64,000 bases of DNA, taken from assembly GCA_964513565.1 (NCBI GenBank), contig CAZENE010000006.1:34490-98489 (forward strand), in the 5' to 3' direction. The translations under genes were made by a program, and so were the position numbers. The notes beneath the pieces were generated by a model that saw only the letters and a list, made by a program, of their open reading frames with translations, searched no databases and was not told where the DNA came from. Below, piece by piece: positions 17,685-25,802 of the stretch (positions are counted from its first letter, which is position 1; the number at the start of each line of letters is the position of its first letter). The DNA is from Delta-02 sp964513565. Its GTDB lineage: Bacteria; Desulfobacterota; Syntrophorhabdia; Syntrophorhabdales; Syntrophorhabdaceae.

Positions 17685-19427
17685 GTGTCGGGCCCCATGA
17701 ATGACAAGAACAAATATCTGGAAATAAAGGCGGGAATTCTCATACTCATTGCATGTGCTATCATGGTGGTGCATTTCCCTGCTATTGCGTGCGGGCAACA
17801 GACAGCCGCAGAGGTAAAAAAAACCGCTGAACCAGAGAAAGAGGCCCCGATTGCAGACCCTCTCGGACGCGATACGCCCCAGGGGACCCTTATTGGCTTT
17901 ATGAAAGACGCCGGGAGCGGCAACTACAGAAGGGCGGCGGAGTATCTCGATACGAATCTACCGCCGAAATCGGCGGAGCAAATGATAATTCAGCTTTACA
18001 CGGTGCTTAATTACGGGCTGTCCGCGGAAATGCAATTGAGCAACAAGCCGGAAGGGGACCTTTCCGATGACGTCGACCGCAGCGTCGAGCAGGTCGGCAA
18101 AGTTAAAGCAGGCTCTCGAATGTTCACCATAACACTCGAGCGTGTCCAGAAAGGAAAAGACCCACCCGTCTGGCTCTTTTCGTCGCAGACACTTAAACAG
18201 GTTCCCGAGATGTATCGGAGTGTCCGGTCGCGTGCGATCGATAAATACATCCCGGAAGTGCTCAGGGAAACCAAGCTCCTCAATTATCCCGTCTGGCAGT
18301 GGATGATATTCATTCTTGTTATCCCGTTGTCTTTGGCTTTTGCCTGGCTGGTAGCCTGGGCCTTTATGGCGTGTACATTGACAGCCCACCGGAGGTCAAG
18401 GGCGGGCCGTGAGGGTGCGGAGGTTGCTCTTCAAAAAGGCCCATTGCGCGTGCTTGCCCTGTCCCTTGCGTTTTACATCGCATCATTCCTGTCATATACC
18501 CTGCTGGCGCGCCTTTTCTGGGTCCGCGTGTCTCAGACGCTTCTTGTTATGGGCATGACCTGGCTTTGCCTTTATCTTATCGATCCTATTGTCAGGCGGG
18601 TCTTCGGCCACAGGGAACTTAAATCCTCTGGGACCATAGCAGTCAGCAGGCTTTTGCATCAAACCCTCAAAACAATAATCATTCTGATCGGAGCGTTGCT
18701 CATATTCTATATGGCAGGTGTTAATGTGACAGCGGTCCTCACGGGGCTTGGGATCGGAGGCATTGCAATAGCCTTTGCTGCCCAGAAGACGCTTGAAAAC
18801 TTTTTTGGCGGGATAATGATCGTATGGGACCAGCCGATACGGGTAGGTGATTTCTGCCGTTGTGACAAATTCATGGGAACCGTGGAAGATATCGGCTTAA
18901 GATCGATGCGCCTGAGAACCCTGGACCGGACGGTGGTTGCAATACCGAACGGCCAACTTGCAATGATGAGCATTGAAAATTTTTCCGTTCGGGACAAGGT
19001 ACTATTTCACCAGAAGATATTGCTGCGCTACGAGACGTCCCGGGATCAGATCAGGGGAATCATCCACCTCGCACAGCATCTGATCGACTCAGATCGTCGC
19101 CTGGAAAAAGGTGGATGGGTGAGATTCACGGGTTTCAGGGAGGCAGGTCTTGAGATCGAGATATGGGCGTACTTCCAATCGACTGACTACGGCGGCTTTC
19201 AAATGGCACAGGAGGAATTGCTTCTGAAGCTTATGAAAATCATCGAAGAGGCCGGTTCGGCACTATCCGTTCCGTCGCGCATTACGTATGTCGTGGATTC
19301 GTCTCACATGGTGCGAAACAGGATCGAAGAGGAACAAGATAGACCAGGAGTGATCGGGGGACAGGACGAACTGCCGTTTGACAGGCCATCGAGCCCGGAT
19401 GTTCCGGACCCGACACCAAAACTGTAA
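17685..19427 (+). CDS. MscS family mechanosensitive channel with exported N-terminal domain
   Basis: A 580-residue membrane protein. A signal-like hydrophobic segment (residues about 14-36) precedes a soluble region of about 150 residues, then several membrane helices. The MscS core begins near residue 340: TM3 glycine/alanine-rich helix (GLGIGGIAIAFAAQKTLENFFGG), then the beta domain with QPIRVGDFC and VEDIGLRSMRLRT. Such channels open on hypo-osmotic shock. GTG at 17685 abuts GGGGGAG, whereas ATG at 17697 has better ribosome-site spacing, so the start may be four codons later. Close spacing suggests co-transcription with ldh, without a functional link. Confidence 0.93.
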   Translation: MSGPMNDKNKYLEIKAGILILIACAIMVVHFPAIACGQQTAAEVKKTAEPEKEAPIADPLGRDTPQGTLIGFMKDAGSGNYRRAAEYLDTNLPPKSAEQMIIQLYTVLNYGLSAEMQLSNKPEGDLSDDVDRSVEQVGKVKAGSRMFTITLERVQKGKDPPVWLFSSQTLKQVPEMYRSVRSRAIDKYIPEVLRETKLLNYPVWQWMIFILVIPLSLAFAWLVAWAFMACTLTAHRRSRAGREGAEVALQKGPLRVLALSLAFYIASFLSYTLLARLFWVRVSQTLLVMGMTWLCLYLIDPIVRRVFGHRELKSSGTIAVSRLLHQTLKTIIILIGALLIFYMAGVNVTAVLTGLGIGGIAIAFAAQKTLENFFGGIMIVWDQPIRVGDFCRCDKFMGTVEDIGLRSMRLRTLDRTVVAIPNGQLAMMSIENFSVRDKVLFHQKILLRYETSRDQIRGIIHLAQHLIDSDRRLEKGGWVRFTGFREAGLEIEIWAYFQSTDYGGFQMAQEELLLKLMKIIEEAGSALSVPSRITYVVDSSHMVRNRIEEEQDRPGVIGGQDELPFDRPSSPDVPDPTPKL

Positions 19428-19460
19428 AAGGCTCCCGCTTTTGTATGCGGGAGCCTTCCA
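19428..19460. terminator. Bidirectional intrinsic terminator between mscS and PRC-barrel genes
   Basis: A perfect 11-bp stem AAGGCTCCCGC / GCGGGAGCCTT with an 8-base loop directly after the MscS stop. Read on the minus strand it is followed by TTTTACAG, serving the convergent PRC-barrel gene. Confidence 0.8.
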
Positions 19461-19469
19461 GTTTCTTAC

Positions 19470-19817
19470 CTACCCTGTTTTTTTCCAATATTCCCGCGTC
19501 CGGGTATTCCACTCCGGATCGCTCGTATCCGGCCAGTTGTCCTTATCGAAACCGGGTGCTTTTTGAAGCATATCTTTTGAGACGTTAAGGATAAAGTTAT
19601 GTTCCTCCTGAGACATCTGCAGTGCTTCCCAGGGGATGGCGAAAAGTTTATCCCCCATACCGAGTATACCGCCAAAACTGAGCACGGCGTAAGCGATACG
19701 CCCTGTGTCAATATCGATCATAATGTCTTCAATTTCGCCCAGATCTTCACCAGCGGCGTTCCTTACTGCATTCCCCGTCAATGTTGAGCACGAAAGTGCT
19801 CCCTTGAATTTTGCCAT
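19470..19817 (-). CDS. PRC-barrel domain protein
   Basis: A 115-residue protein. Residues about 10-80 fit the PRC-barrel: TGNAVRNAAGEDLGEIEDIMIDIDTGRIAYAVLSFGG pattern, then the KLFAIPWEAL strand. This type of cytoplasmic stress-associated PRC-barrel protein is often found near CsbD and similar genes; its biochemical role is not known. Two adjacent ATG codons exist; the second (19817) has better spacing from AAAGGAGG, so I chose it. It ends at a shared bidirectional terminator. It opens the stress-type cluster that runs to about 27900. Confidence 0.88.
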   Translation of the reverse strand: MAKFKGALSCSTLTGNAVRNAAGEDLGEIEDIMIDIDTGRIAYAVLSFGGILGMGDKLFAIPWEALQMSQEEHNFILNVSKDMLQKAPGFDKDNWPDTSDPEWNTRTREYWKKTG

Positions 19818-19928
19818 CATAATCCTCCTTTTTATATCCCCATGCTCCTTTCACACGGGCGCTTTTCTTAAAGGCCAGAGTGTGGCCTTTGTGGCCTGGT
19901 CAACGCTTTTTTCGGCCCGGGACGGCTT

Positions 19929-20111
19929 TTATGATTCATACCGGGGAGGCGGGACCTTCCCGCCCTCTTTCCTCGCCTCAGAAAGTCCGATGGCCACGGC
20001 CTGTTTTCTGTTCTTTACTTTTTTTCCTGTGCCGCTCTTTAGTTTTCCCTGCTTAAATTCCCTCATTTTTTCCGCGACTTTTAGTTGGGCCTTTTTTCCA
20101 TATCTCGCCAT
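19929..20111 (-). CDS. DUF6496 family small basic protein
   Basis: A 60-residue, strongly basic protein. The stretch GKKAQLKVAEKMREFKQG and the core KVKNRKQAVAIGLSEARKEG match the DUF6496 pattern found in many bacteria beside stress genes; function unknown. It is preceded by a GGAGGG ribosome site at good spacing. The basic composition and repeated Lys/Arg suggest nucleic-acid contact, but that is inference. It lies between PRC-barrel and ferritin-like genes on the same strand. Confidence 0.8.
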   Translation of the reverse strand: MARYGKKAQLKVAEKMREFKQGKLKSGTGKKVKNRKQAVAIGLSEARKEGGKVPPPRYES

Positions 20112-20140
20112 GTACCCTCCGTGTTCTTATCATTGGCCTA

Positions 20141-21349
20141 TTATTTGTATGCCCTTGCCTTTCCTTCCTGTTTTCCGTTTGCTTTATGCCGGTAGTCGCC
20201 GCCGAATCTGGATTCGTGCTCCTTAATGACGCTCTCACTCGGTACCCATGCAGCGTTCACCATTTCCTGGTACCTGAAATAGCGATATGACGGGTCAAGC
20301 TTTTCAAGGGGTTTGAAGTCTGTTCCCACCGCCGTGAGATCGACCTGGGTCTCGAGGATATGGCGTACATAATCCACATTTTGCTCGAGAATGATCGGCT
20401 CCGGCAAATTTTCCGGAAGTATCTCTGCGGGATCTTTTTTCGTATATTTTTTCATGAGATCGCAGGCAGCTTTTAAATGTCCCAATTCCATGTCGAGATG
20501 CAGTTCCCACATCGATCTGATCTCCGGATGCACCTCCTCTTCCATGAAGGAATGATAGAGGTAACACTCGTTATAGTCGTGGCAGACCATCATTTCATAT
20601 AAACTCATTGTGGGGTCGAGCAGCGACTCGTATTGTGATACGTGCTGTTCCTCGATCATGCCTATCTCCGTGTAAAGACCTCGTGCCGTGGGGTCTATCG
20701 ATCGGTTCGCCATGTTCATATAAAAATTCATTGTCTGTTGTTCGCCGGACACAAGCGTGAGAATGTACAGGAGATCCTTTGGATCGGCTTTCTTTCGATC
20801 GGTCGGTTTCCGTACCGAGTCAAATGGGTGCCTGTGCTCTGCAATAGTAGGTCTTCCGGGCAGGACATCAGTGAAGTTCTGCACCAGTGTTTCCGCCTTT
20901 TTACCTTCGAGCGTCTCCATAAGGTTAGCGTACCGGTAGAGGTGGTCGAAATCTTCGAGCAGGCCAAAATCAAAGACCTGTTTGACATAAGGGTCCGTGC
21001 ACGTTCGTGCAAGAAAGGCAGTGAGGTCAACTGCCAGCTGTTCATAGCCGATGGTGTTTTCGAGGATCGTTTCCTCGCCGGGGATCATTCCGTTAACAGC
21101 CTTCTGCTGCTGTTGTTCGATGCGCCGTGTCATTGCTATCTGTTCCTTTACGTCGGGGTTCTTTTCCATACGGTTGAATTCGTGTAAAAACATCGCTGCT
21201 TCAACCTCGATACCGTTCATGAGAATTATGCGTGCGCGGCTGTAGGGATGGATCTCTTCTTTATTGTATGGCTTGCCGACCAGCATTTCCCAATTCCTTA
21301 CTTGCTTTTCGAGGGGAATGCCTTTTTCCTGTAATGGGTTAAATGTCAT
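20141..21349 (-). CDS. Two-domain ferritin-like protein
   Basis: A 402-residue, mostly helical protein. The ATG at 21349 follows AAGGAGG with suitable spacing; the longer in-frame extension to 21469 has no ribosome site. At least two four-helix bundles can be proposed: an early one with YEQLAVDLTAFLARTC and EDFDHLYRYANLME, and a later one with SGEQQTMNFYMNMA, EIGMIEEQHVSQYESLL and ELGHLKAACDLMKKY, with Glu and E..H patterns typical of ferritin-like di-iron sites. Likely an iron-dependent oxidase or manganese-catalase/rubrerythrin relative protecting against oxygen. Exact activity unknown. It sits in the stress-type cluster. Confidence 0.75.
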   Translation of the reverse strand: MTFNPLQEKGIPLEKQVRNWEMLVGKPYNKEEIHPYSRARIILMNGIEVEAAMFLHEFNRMEKNPDVKEQIAMTRRIEQQQQKAVNGMIPGEETILENTIGYEQLAVDLTAFLARTCTDPYVKQVFDFGLLEDFDHLYRYANLMETLEGKKAETLVQNFTDVLPGRPTIAEHRHPFDSVRKPTDRKKADPKDLLYILTLVSGEQQTMNFYMNMANRSIDPTARGLYTEIGMIEEQHVSQYESLLDPTMSLYEMMVCHDYNECYLYHSFMEEEVHPEIRSMWELHLDMELGHLKAACDLMKKYTKKDPAEILPENLPEPIILEQNVDYVRHILETQVDLTAVGTDFKPLEKLDPSYRYFRYQEMVNAAWVPSESVIKEHESRFGGDYRHKANGKQEGKARAYK

Positions 21350-21749
21350 AGTTTTTATCCTCCTTATGTTACTGCGTTGGCCATTTCGGACATCCCACAA
21401 CCTAAGCACCGGGGTATATGCCGTCAATGACGGAGCCCTGAAAGCCCCTTCAGCTTTGATCTTCGGCATAGTGTCGAGAAGTTAATTGACATGCATAAGT
21501 TACATTCGGTCCGGCAATTGCCCGCATTGTCAGTAACCCTTGCATAGAAAGGGTTTTCGCGATTTCCTGCAGGCATCTCTCTTGACAACCCAACATTTGG
21601 ACCTAGTCTACTATGAAGGCTATTGGTTTATAGCATGCCGGTGTTCGTGTGATGTGTAATGCGGAAGCGTCATCTAGTTTGAATTTTGGATTCTGTTCCG
21701 GGTCAGTGAAGGGAATAGTTTGAAGAAAGTCTTTTGAAAGGAGGGTTAT
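21350..21749. other. 400-base intergenic region between divergent stress-type genes
   Basis: This stretch holds the 5' leader of the ferritin-like gene on the minus strand and a candidate promoter for the DUF1328 gene on the plus strand (21582). No further gene, repeat or RNA is evident to me. Confidence 0.6.
21582..21609 (+). promoter_or_regulatory. Candidate sigma70 promoter upstream of the DUF1328 gene
   Basis: TTGACA at 21582-21587 and a weak -10 TAGTCT at 21604-21609 with 16 bases between. The first nine bases (TTGACAACC) are identical to those of the next promoter at 22150. The gene starts 140 bases downstream. Confidence 0.4.
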
Positions 21750-21923
21750 ATGCTTTACTGGGCCATTGTATTCTTTATCATTGCCATTATTGCGGGCATC
21801 TTCGGGTTTATGGGAATAGCGACTGCAGCAGCCGGAATCGCCAAGGTGCTTTTCTTCATTTTCGTGATACTGTTCATCATCAGTCTCGTTATGCATCTAA
21901 CGCGAGGGCATAGGACAGTATAG
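21750..21923 (+). CDS. DUF1328 (YtjA-type) small membrane protein
   Basis: A 57-residue protein with an AAAGGAGGG ribosome site just before the ATG. It begins MLYWAIVFFIIAIIAGIFG and continues through AGIAKVLFFIFVILFIISLV, i.e. two hydrophobic helices separated by a short glycine/alanine loop, ending in a short basic tail. Length, WAIVFF start and the FGFMGIATAAAGIAK centre fit the DUF1328/YtjA family of inner-membrane proteins of unknown role. Stress association is known for some members. A GC-rich hairpin follows. Confidence 0.9.
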   Translation: MLYWAIVFFIIAIIAGIFGFMGIATAAAGIAKVLFFIFVILFIISLVMHLTRGHRTV

Positions 21924-21943
21924 GGTAGGCCATCAGAAATATG

Positions 21944-21979
21944 AATGGAGCCGGGACGTTTCAGGCGTCCCGGTCCGTT
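21944..21979 (+). terminator. GC-rich hairpin after the DUF1328 gene, without T-run
   Basis: CCGGGACG / CGTCCCGG stem extended outward by GAATGGA / TCCGTTC with one G-T pair and one bulge. It begins about 20 bases after the stop. The missing T-run makes termination less certain. Confidence 0.5.
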
Positions 21980-22149
21980 CATAGATCAATACCAGGAACT
22001 ATGGAGAAGTCACAGAACTAGCGCAACAAAAACCTCCCTTAACGATAACCCGACATCCCGAATTAAAGGAATACAAAAAGACAGACACATTATGCTTGCT
22101 ATGTTATGGAGATTTCGGGGAAAAAGGTTTCGATGCCTACTTGGGCGGG

Positions 22150-22178
22150 TTGACAACCTTTTCTGGTGACTATAGTAT
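22150..22178 (+). promoter_or_regulatory. Sigma70 promoter of the glycine-rich exported protein gene
   Basis: TTGACA (22150-22155) and TAGTAT (22173-22178) separated by exactly 17 bases. The gene starts at 22239 after GGAGGTAAAA. The rest of the 21924-22238 gap shows only the hairpin after the DUF1328 gene. Confidence 0.7.
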
Positions 22179-22238
22179 TCGGGGCATGATCGAAATATGA
22201 CCCGCCATTGAGGGTCAGAAAGTGCAAAGGAGGTAAAA

Positions 22239-22748
22239 ATGAAAAATTACATTGTGTGCATCGTGGCAATCATAGGGGCCTTTTTCATCTTGATCACGGT
22301 ACCGGCGTTAGCCCAAACAGGAGGCACCGGAGGATCGGGGTCAGGAACGGGGACCGGACAGGGAAGCGGGATGTCCCCCGGTATGGGCCCGGGAGCATCG
22401 GGAAGTGACGCAACCCGTCACGATATGATGAACGGTGGGGGCGCGTATCCGCGCACCAGTCCCGGTATGCGTGGACCTCATGACGAGATGCCGGAAACAT
22501 CGGAAGGCGCCACCGTGCCGGAAGGCCGAGTTACGGAAGAGGAAAGGGAAGGCACATATCCGGGACGCGGGGAGGGCATAAGCCCGGGTCCGGGGATGCT
22601 TCCTCCGCTTAAAGGCCAGGAATACGAAAGGTCCCGTGAAATGGACGGGACCAGAAGGTCTGGCGAGATGGAGAGGGAAAGGGCGCGGGACATCGACGAG
22701 AGTTCGCCGAGGGCCATGCCGCCGGCCAGAAATCCGGACTACCGGTAA
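22239..22748 (+). CDS. Exported Gly/Pro/Met-rich low-complexity protein
   Basis: A 169-residue protein with a clear Sec signal peptide (MKNYIVCIVAIIGAFFILITVPALAQ, cut after ALA). The mature part is low-complexity: a Gly/Ser/Thr stretch (GGTGGSGSGTGTGQGSG), methionine- and proline-rich segments (GMSPGMGPG, SPGPGMLPP), then a charged Arg/Glu tail. No fold or known domain is recognised. Expression is expected to be vegetative given its promoter, and a strong terminator follows. It may be a disordered periplasmic protein; function unknown. Confidence 0.75.
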   Translation: MKNYIVCIVAIIGAFFILITVPALAQTGGTGGSGSGTGTGQGSGMSPGMGPGASGSDATRHDMMNGGGAYPRTSPGMRGPHDEMPETSEGATVPEGRVTEEEREGTYPGRGEGISPGPGMLPPLKGQEYERSREMDGTRRSGEMERERARDIDESSPRAMPPARNPDYR

Positions 22749-22770
22749 TCAGGTTGGAATCACAAACCGT

Positions 22771-22808
22771 GAGCGGGGAGACCAAACGTCTCCTCGCTCT
22801 TATTTTAA
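22771..22808 (+). terminator. Intrinsic terminator after the glycine-rich protein gene
   Basis: A 12-bp stem GAGCGGGGAGAC / GTCTCCTCGCTC (one G-T pair) with a CAAAC loop followed by TTATTTT, 23 bases after the stop. Confidence 0.85.
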
Positions 22809-22838
22809 ACAAAACTGTAAACATTCCGGGGGGATTTC

Positions 22839-23036
22839 ATGATAAGATTCGAGGGAAAGATAAAAGGAGGAACATACGGCAGACCGCACGACCGTGTGAA
22901 AATAGAAGGCGAACTCCACGGCAAACAATGCCGTATAATAATCGAGTCTGACGGGATCGGTGAAGATCTCGCGAGGCTCTATGGTATAGAGAGCACAAAT
23001 GTTCCGATAAATATTGGAAGCGGGGAGGAATTGTGA
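22839..23036 (+). CDS. Hypothetical small protein
   Basis: A 65-residue reading frame with a good ribosome site (GGGGGG, seven bases before the ATG). The sequence (MIRFEGKIKGGTYGRPHDRV, then KQCRIIIESDGIGEDLARLY) has a plausible amino-acid composition and alternating strand-like pattern, but I recognise no family. It stands alone between a terminator and the convergent HAD-ATPase gene. Could be a real small cytoplasmic protein; moderate confidence only. Confidence 0.5.
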   Translation: MIRFEGKIKGGTYGRPHDRVKIEGELHGKQCRIIIESDGIGEDLARLYGIESTNVPINIGSGEEL

Positions 23037-23091
23037 GGAAGTAACGTGCAAGAGTCAAGAAGCGAGGGGCGAGGATTGAACGTTCCGCTTT

Positions 23092-24798
23092 TTATGGAGG
23101 CAGCGTGTACCGTTCTTCGATGATGCCCTTGATGAGCCTGAAACTTTCTGATGGTGAGATCCCTCGTAGCATTTCTATCTGCTGTGTCTTTTCCGCCAAT
23201 TCGTTGTCTTTTATGCCTTCGCGGAACCACCGGGAATAATCGCCGGACCTCAGATGATACAACCATGTTTCTTCATCGATCCCCTCTGCGATCTGGAGAA
23301 ATAACATCAAATTCTGGACACGAATGTTCAGTTTATTCTCGGGGCCCTTGAAGTAAAAGCTCGATTGAGACGGCAGGTCCCCTTTTGCATATTTGAGTAT
23401 ATGCCTCTGTTTCTCAATGCTGGGGATCCCGGGAGTAAACCCTGTTGCGACTCCATCTTTTAATGTCCACATTATAGCGGGAGAGGCAAGGTCGTTCCGG
23501 TCAAGCCGGGGCGGGTCGATTCCCGTGATATTCCCTACTTTTTCGATTATGGTTTGCAATTCCTTTCCAATCGCCAGGAAAATGCTGATCCTCGGCAAAA
23601 GAGATGATGAAATATGGTCCGGCTCTACCGTAATGAACATGAATCCGCTCAGGTCTTCAGGCAGCAATTCTGTCGATGAAGCGCGCGATACCGGTATGAC
23701 ATGGTGTGTTTCGTCGATAATGATCCAATGGGGATGGCCCAGCCGGCGCCGCATTTCCAGTATGTGGGGCAGCAATTCCTCGAAATGACCGGGCCTGTCA
23801 CTGAGGCTGAGGCCTACCATGTTTACAACGAGGTGATGGTACGGGTCCTGGCAAAGCCTCAATATCTCAACCATTTCGGGCGGAGTGTCCGCCGTACCCA
23901 GGACGGCTGCCTGATCAAGGTTGGCGTAATCTCCCTCAGGGTCGATTATTACGGCCTGGTATTGGTGAGACAGGAGTTCTTCGAAAAATCGTGTTGCAAG
24001 CATAGATTTTCCGACGCCTGAAGGCCCTGCAAGCAGCACATTTTCCCCATAAGGCGCAAGGGATATCGCATTGCCATGTGATCCCGTGCCGATCTCAAGA
24101 TTATGCCGAGCGAGTCTTGGACCGAGTTCTGAGAGGTCTGTAGCAAGGATCCAGTCAATGAGCTCGGCGACGCCTTCCCCATGATCGAGAAAAGTGACGA
24201 TATCGGCCGTCTTTTTTACGGAACCCAGTGCATTCGCCACTGCGGCGGAACATTCACATTTTTCAAGAAATGCGTGATCATTCTCGGCATCGCCTACACC
24301 AACCACATTGTGGAAAGAGATCTTCATCTTTCTGAGCGCAGCCATTAACCCGGAGGCCTTGTTTATACCGCCCGGCAGGACCATGACGGCACCCTTGTTG
24401 AAAATAACCTGCAATTCAAGTCCCATTTCGCGGATCGTTTCCAATACTGTCATATGGTGGGGCTCATTTGTCGCAATTATGACATGGCCGACAGACAATG
24501 GTCTAACGTTCTTCCGAATAAGGGCCTCGATAAATTCGGGGTCCGGTCGTCCGGCCGCCAGGTCCGTGTGTCTCGTCATAGGGTCATACAAAACCGCTCC
24601 GTTCTCCGCCACGATAAAGTCAAACTCGTCGACGCTTCCGTATGCCAGGATAAGATCATCGAGTTCCCTTCCCGTCGCCAGGATGACCTTCCGTCCCGAT
24701 TCCCGAAGCTTTGCCAGGCTTTGACGGGTTGCGTCGGAGACCGCCCCTTTTTTTGCAATAGTTCCATCGTAATCAGTCGCGAGAACGTAATAGCGCAT
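23092..24798 (-). CDS. HAD phosphatase fused to a HerA/VirB4-like P-loop ATPase
   Basis: A 568-residue fusion. Residues 1-225 are a HAD-IIB type phosphatase: nucleophile motif DYDGT, ATGRE, a cap region, conserved Lys in GGINKASGL and GVGDAENDHAFL acidic motif. Residues about 245-480 are a P-loop ATPase: Walker A GPSGVGKSML, the HerA-like VIIDPEGDYANL, and Walker B WIIIDETHH. The last 90 residues are helical and unassigned. HAD-IIB enzymes usually act on sugar phosphates; HerA-like ATPases on DNA. The combined role is unknown. It is monocistronic and sits inside the stress-type cluster. Confidence 0.88.
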   Translation of the reverse strand: MRYYVLATDYDGTIAKKGAVSDATRQSLAKLRESGRKVILATGRELDDLILAYGSVDEFDFIVAENGAVLYDPMTRHTDLAAGRPDPEFIEALIRKNVRPLSVGHVIIATNEPHHMTVLETIREMGLELQVIFNKGAVMVLPGGINKASGLMAALRKMKISFHNVVGVGDAENDHAFLEKCECSAAVANALGSVKKTADIVTFLDHGEGVAELIDWILATDLSELGPRLARHNLEIGTGSHGNAISLAPYGENVLLAGPSGVGKSMLATRFFEELLSHQYQAVIIDPEGDYANLDQAAVLGTADTPPEMVEILRLCQDPYHHLVVNMVGLSLSDRPGHFEELLPHILEMRRRLGHPHWIIIDETHHVIPVSRASSTELLPEDLSGFMFITVEPDHISSSLLPRISIFLAIGKELQTIIEKVGNITGIDPPRLDRNDLASPAIMWTLKDGVATGFTPGIPSIEKQRHILKYAKGDLPSQSSFYFKGPENKLNIRVQNLMLFLQIAEGIDEETWLYHLRSGDYSRWFREGIKDNELAEKTQQIEMLRGISPSESFRLIKGIIEERYTLPP

Positions 24799-24996
24799 AT
24801 CCGAATATTATGTACGATTAGCGGAACGGGCTACCCATATCAAGTAAGATCTGCTTCCCAAAGTCTTGAATATCAAGACATTTCTCGCAAAAGAAGATTA
24901 ATTTGTGCGGTACGCCGATTTGCAGGATTGCGGCGAACCTATACTAATTCCACGAAATAGCAGGAAAATAATTTTTCATTATAGCGGCATGGAAAA

Positions 24997-25012
24997 TGGC
25001 ATATTTCTTGCT
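24997..25012 (+). promoter_or_regulatory. Sigma54 (-24/-12) promoter of the KGG-type small protein gene
   Basis: TGGCATATTTCTTGCT contains GG and GC separated by exactly ten bases, as in the RpoN consensus TGGCAC-N5-TTGCW, with only one of the consensus core bases changed. It lies 41 bases before the start codon of a 47-codon gene with a GGGAGG ribosome site. The 24799-24996 stretch upstream, where an enhancer site would lie, shows nothing I can assign. Confidence 0.65.
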
Positions 25013-25052
25013 GTCCGAAGATTATGCCCGGTATGGGTGAGGGAGGATAAAA

Positions 25053-25196
25053 ATGCCACGAGCAAAGAAAGAGTCAAAAGATAAGGAAATGGCCGAAAGA
25101 GGAAGAAAGGGAGGCAAGGCGACGGCTCGAAAATCCACGAGCCGACCATCAAGTCCTTCGCGTTCACGGAAGAGGTCATCCAAAGAAGAAGAGTGA
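25053..25196 (+). CDS. KGG-motif-like small basic protein
   Basis: A 47-residue, strongly basic and disordered-looking protein. The stretch MAERGRKGGKATARKS resembles the KGG repeat of stress-induced bacterial proteins (GsiB-like), here only once, followed by a Ser/Arg-rich segment (STSRPSSPSRSRKR) and an acidic end. A GGGAGG ribosome site precedes the ATG. The upstream sigma54-type promoter makes expression conditional. DNA or RNA binding is plausible from charge alone. Function unknown. Confidence 0.75.
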   Translation: MPRAKKESKDKEMAERGRKGGKATARKSTSRPSSPSRSRKRSSKEEE

Positions 25197-25310
25197 CCTG
25201 TTAACGAATCACTTCGATAACCTCGAGTAAACCGGAAAGTAGCCATGCAAGGCTAAATACAGATGAATCCCGCCTGAAGCTTTGAGGTCGGGACCTGAGG
25301 AGACAGCTTG

Positions 25311-25781
25311 ATGAGACTTCCATCTACGTCAAAAAGGGTAACAATACATTCAAGGCAATGGGATATAGAAAAAATGGAGCGTGGGATGCTTATGCGGCTC
25401 CGTTATTACACCGAGCATCCTGAAGAGATAGATCAGCGCATCGATGAACTCGACAGGGAATGGGACATAGAACGGACCCTCGAGACGAACGCATCGTCTC
25501 TGGCGCTTATCGGCCTAGGGCTCGGTATATCGCTAAGCCGCAAATGGTTCATTCTTCCTGCAATCGTCATGGGTTTCTTTCTCCAGCATGCCCTTCAGGG
25601 ATGGTGCCCTCCACTGCCCCTGCTTCGTCGGCTGGGTATACGGACCCAAAGCGAGATCGAGATGGAGAGATACATACTGAAGGCAATGCGCGGAGATTTT
25701 GGAGAGCTTGGAATAATGAGAGGGGCCTCGCAGTCTGACCCGTCAGTCGCCTTGCACCTCCTCGATGCGGCCAAAAAATAA
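25311..25781 (+). CDS. YgaP-like/DUF2892-type membrane protein
   Basis: A 156-residue protein; ATG at 25311 is preferred to the adjacent upstream TTG and has GGAGAC upstream. Residues about 62-100 form two hydrophobic helices (SSLALIGLGLGISLSRKWFILPAIVMGFFLQHAL) followed by GWCPPLPLLRRLGIRTQSEI, the typical end of the YgaP transmembrane (DUF2892) domain. The N-terminal 55 residues are charged and unassigned. There is no rhodanese domain. It is spaced 21 bases before the hemerythrin gene, suggesting co-transcription. Confidence 0.8.
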   Translation: MRLPSTSKRVTIHSRQWDIEKMERGMLMRLRYYTEHPEEIDQRIDELDREWDIERTLETNASSLALIGLGLGISLSRKWFILPAIVMGFFLQHALQGWCPPLPLLRRLGIRTQSEIEMERYILKAMRGDFGELGIMRGASQSDPSVALHLLDAAKK

Positions 25782-25802
25782 ATACCTGGGAAGGAGGAAA
25801 GA

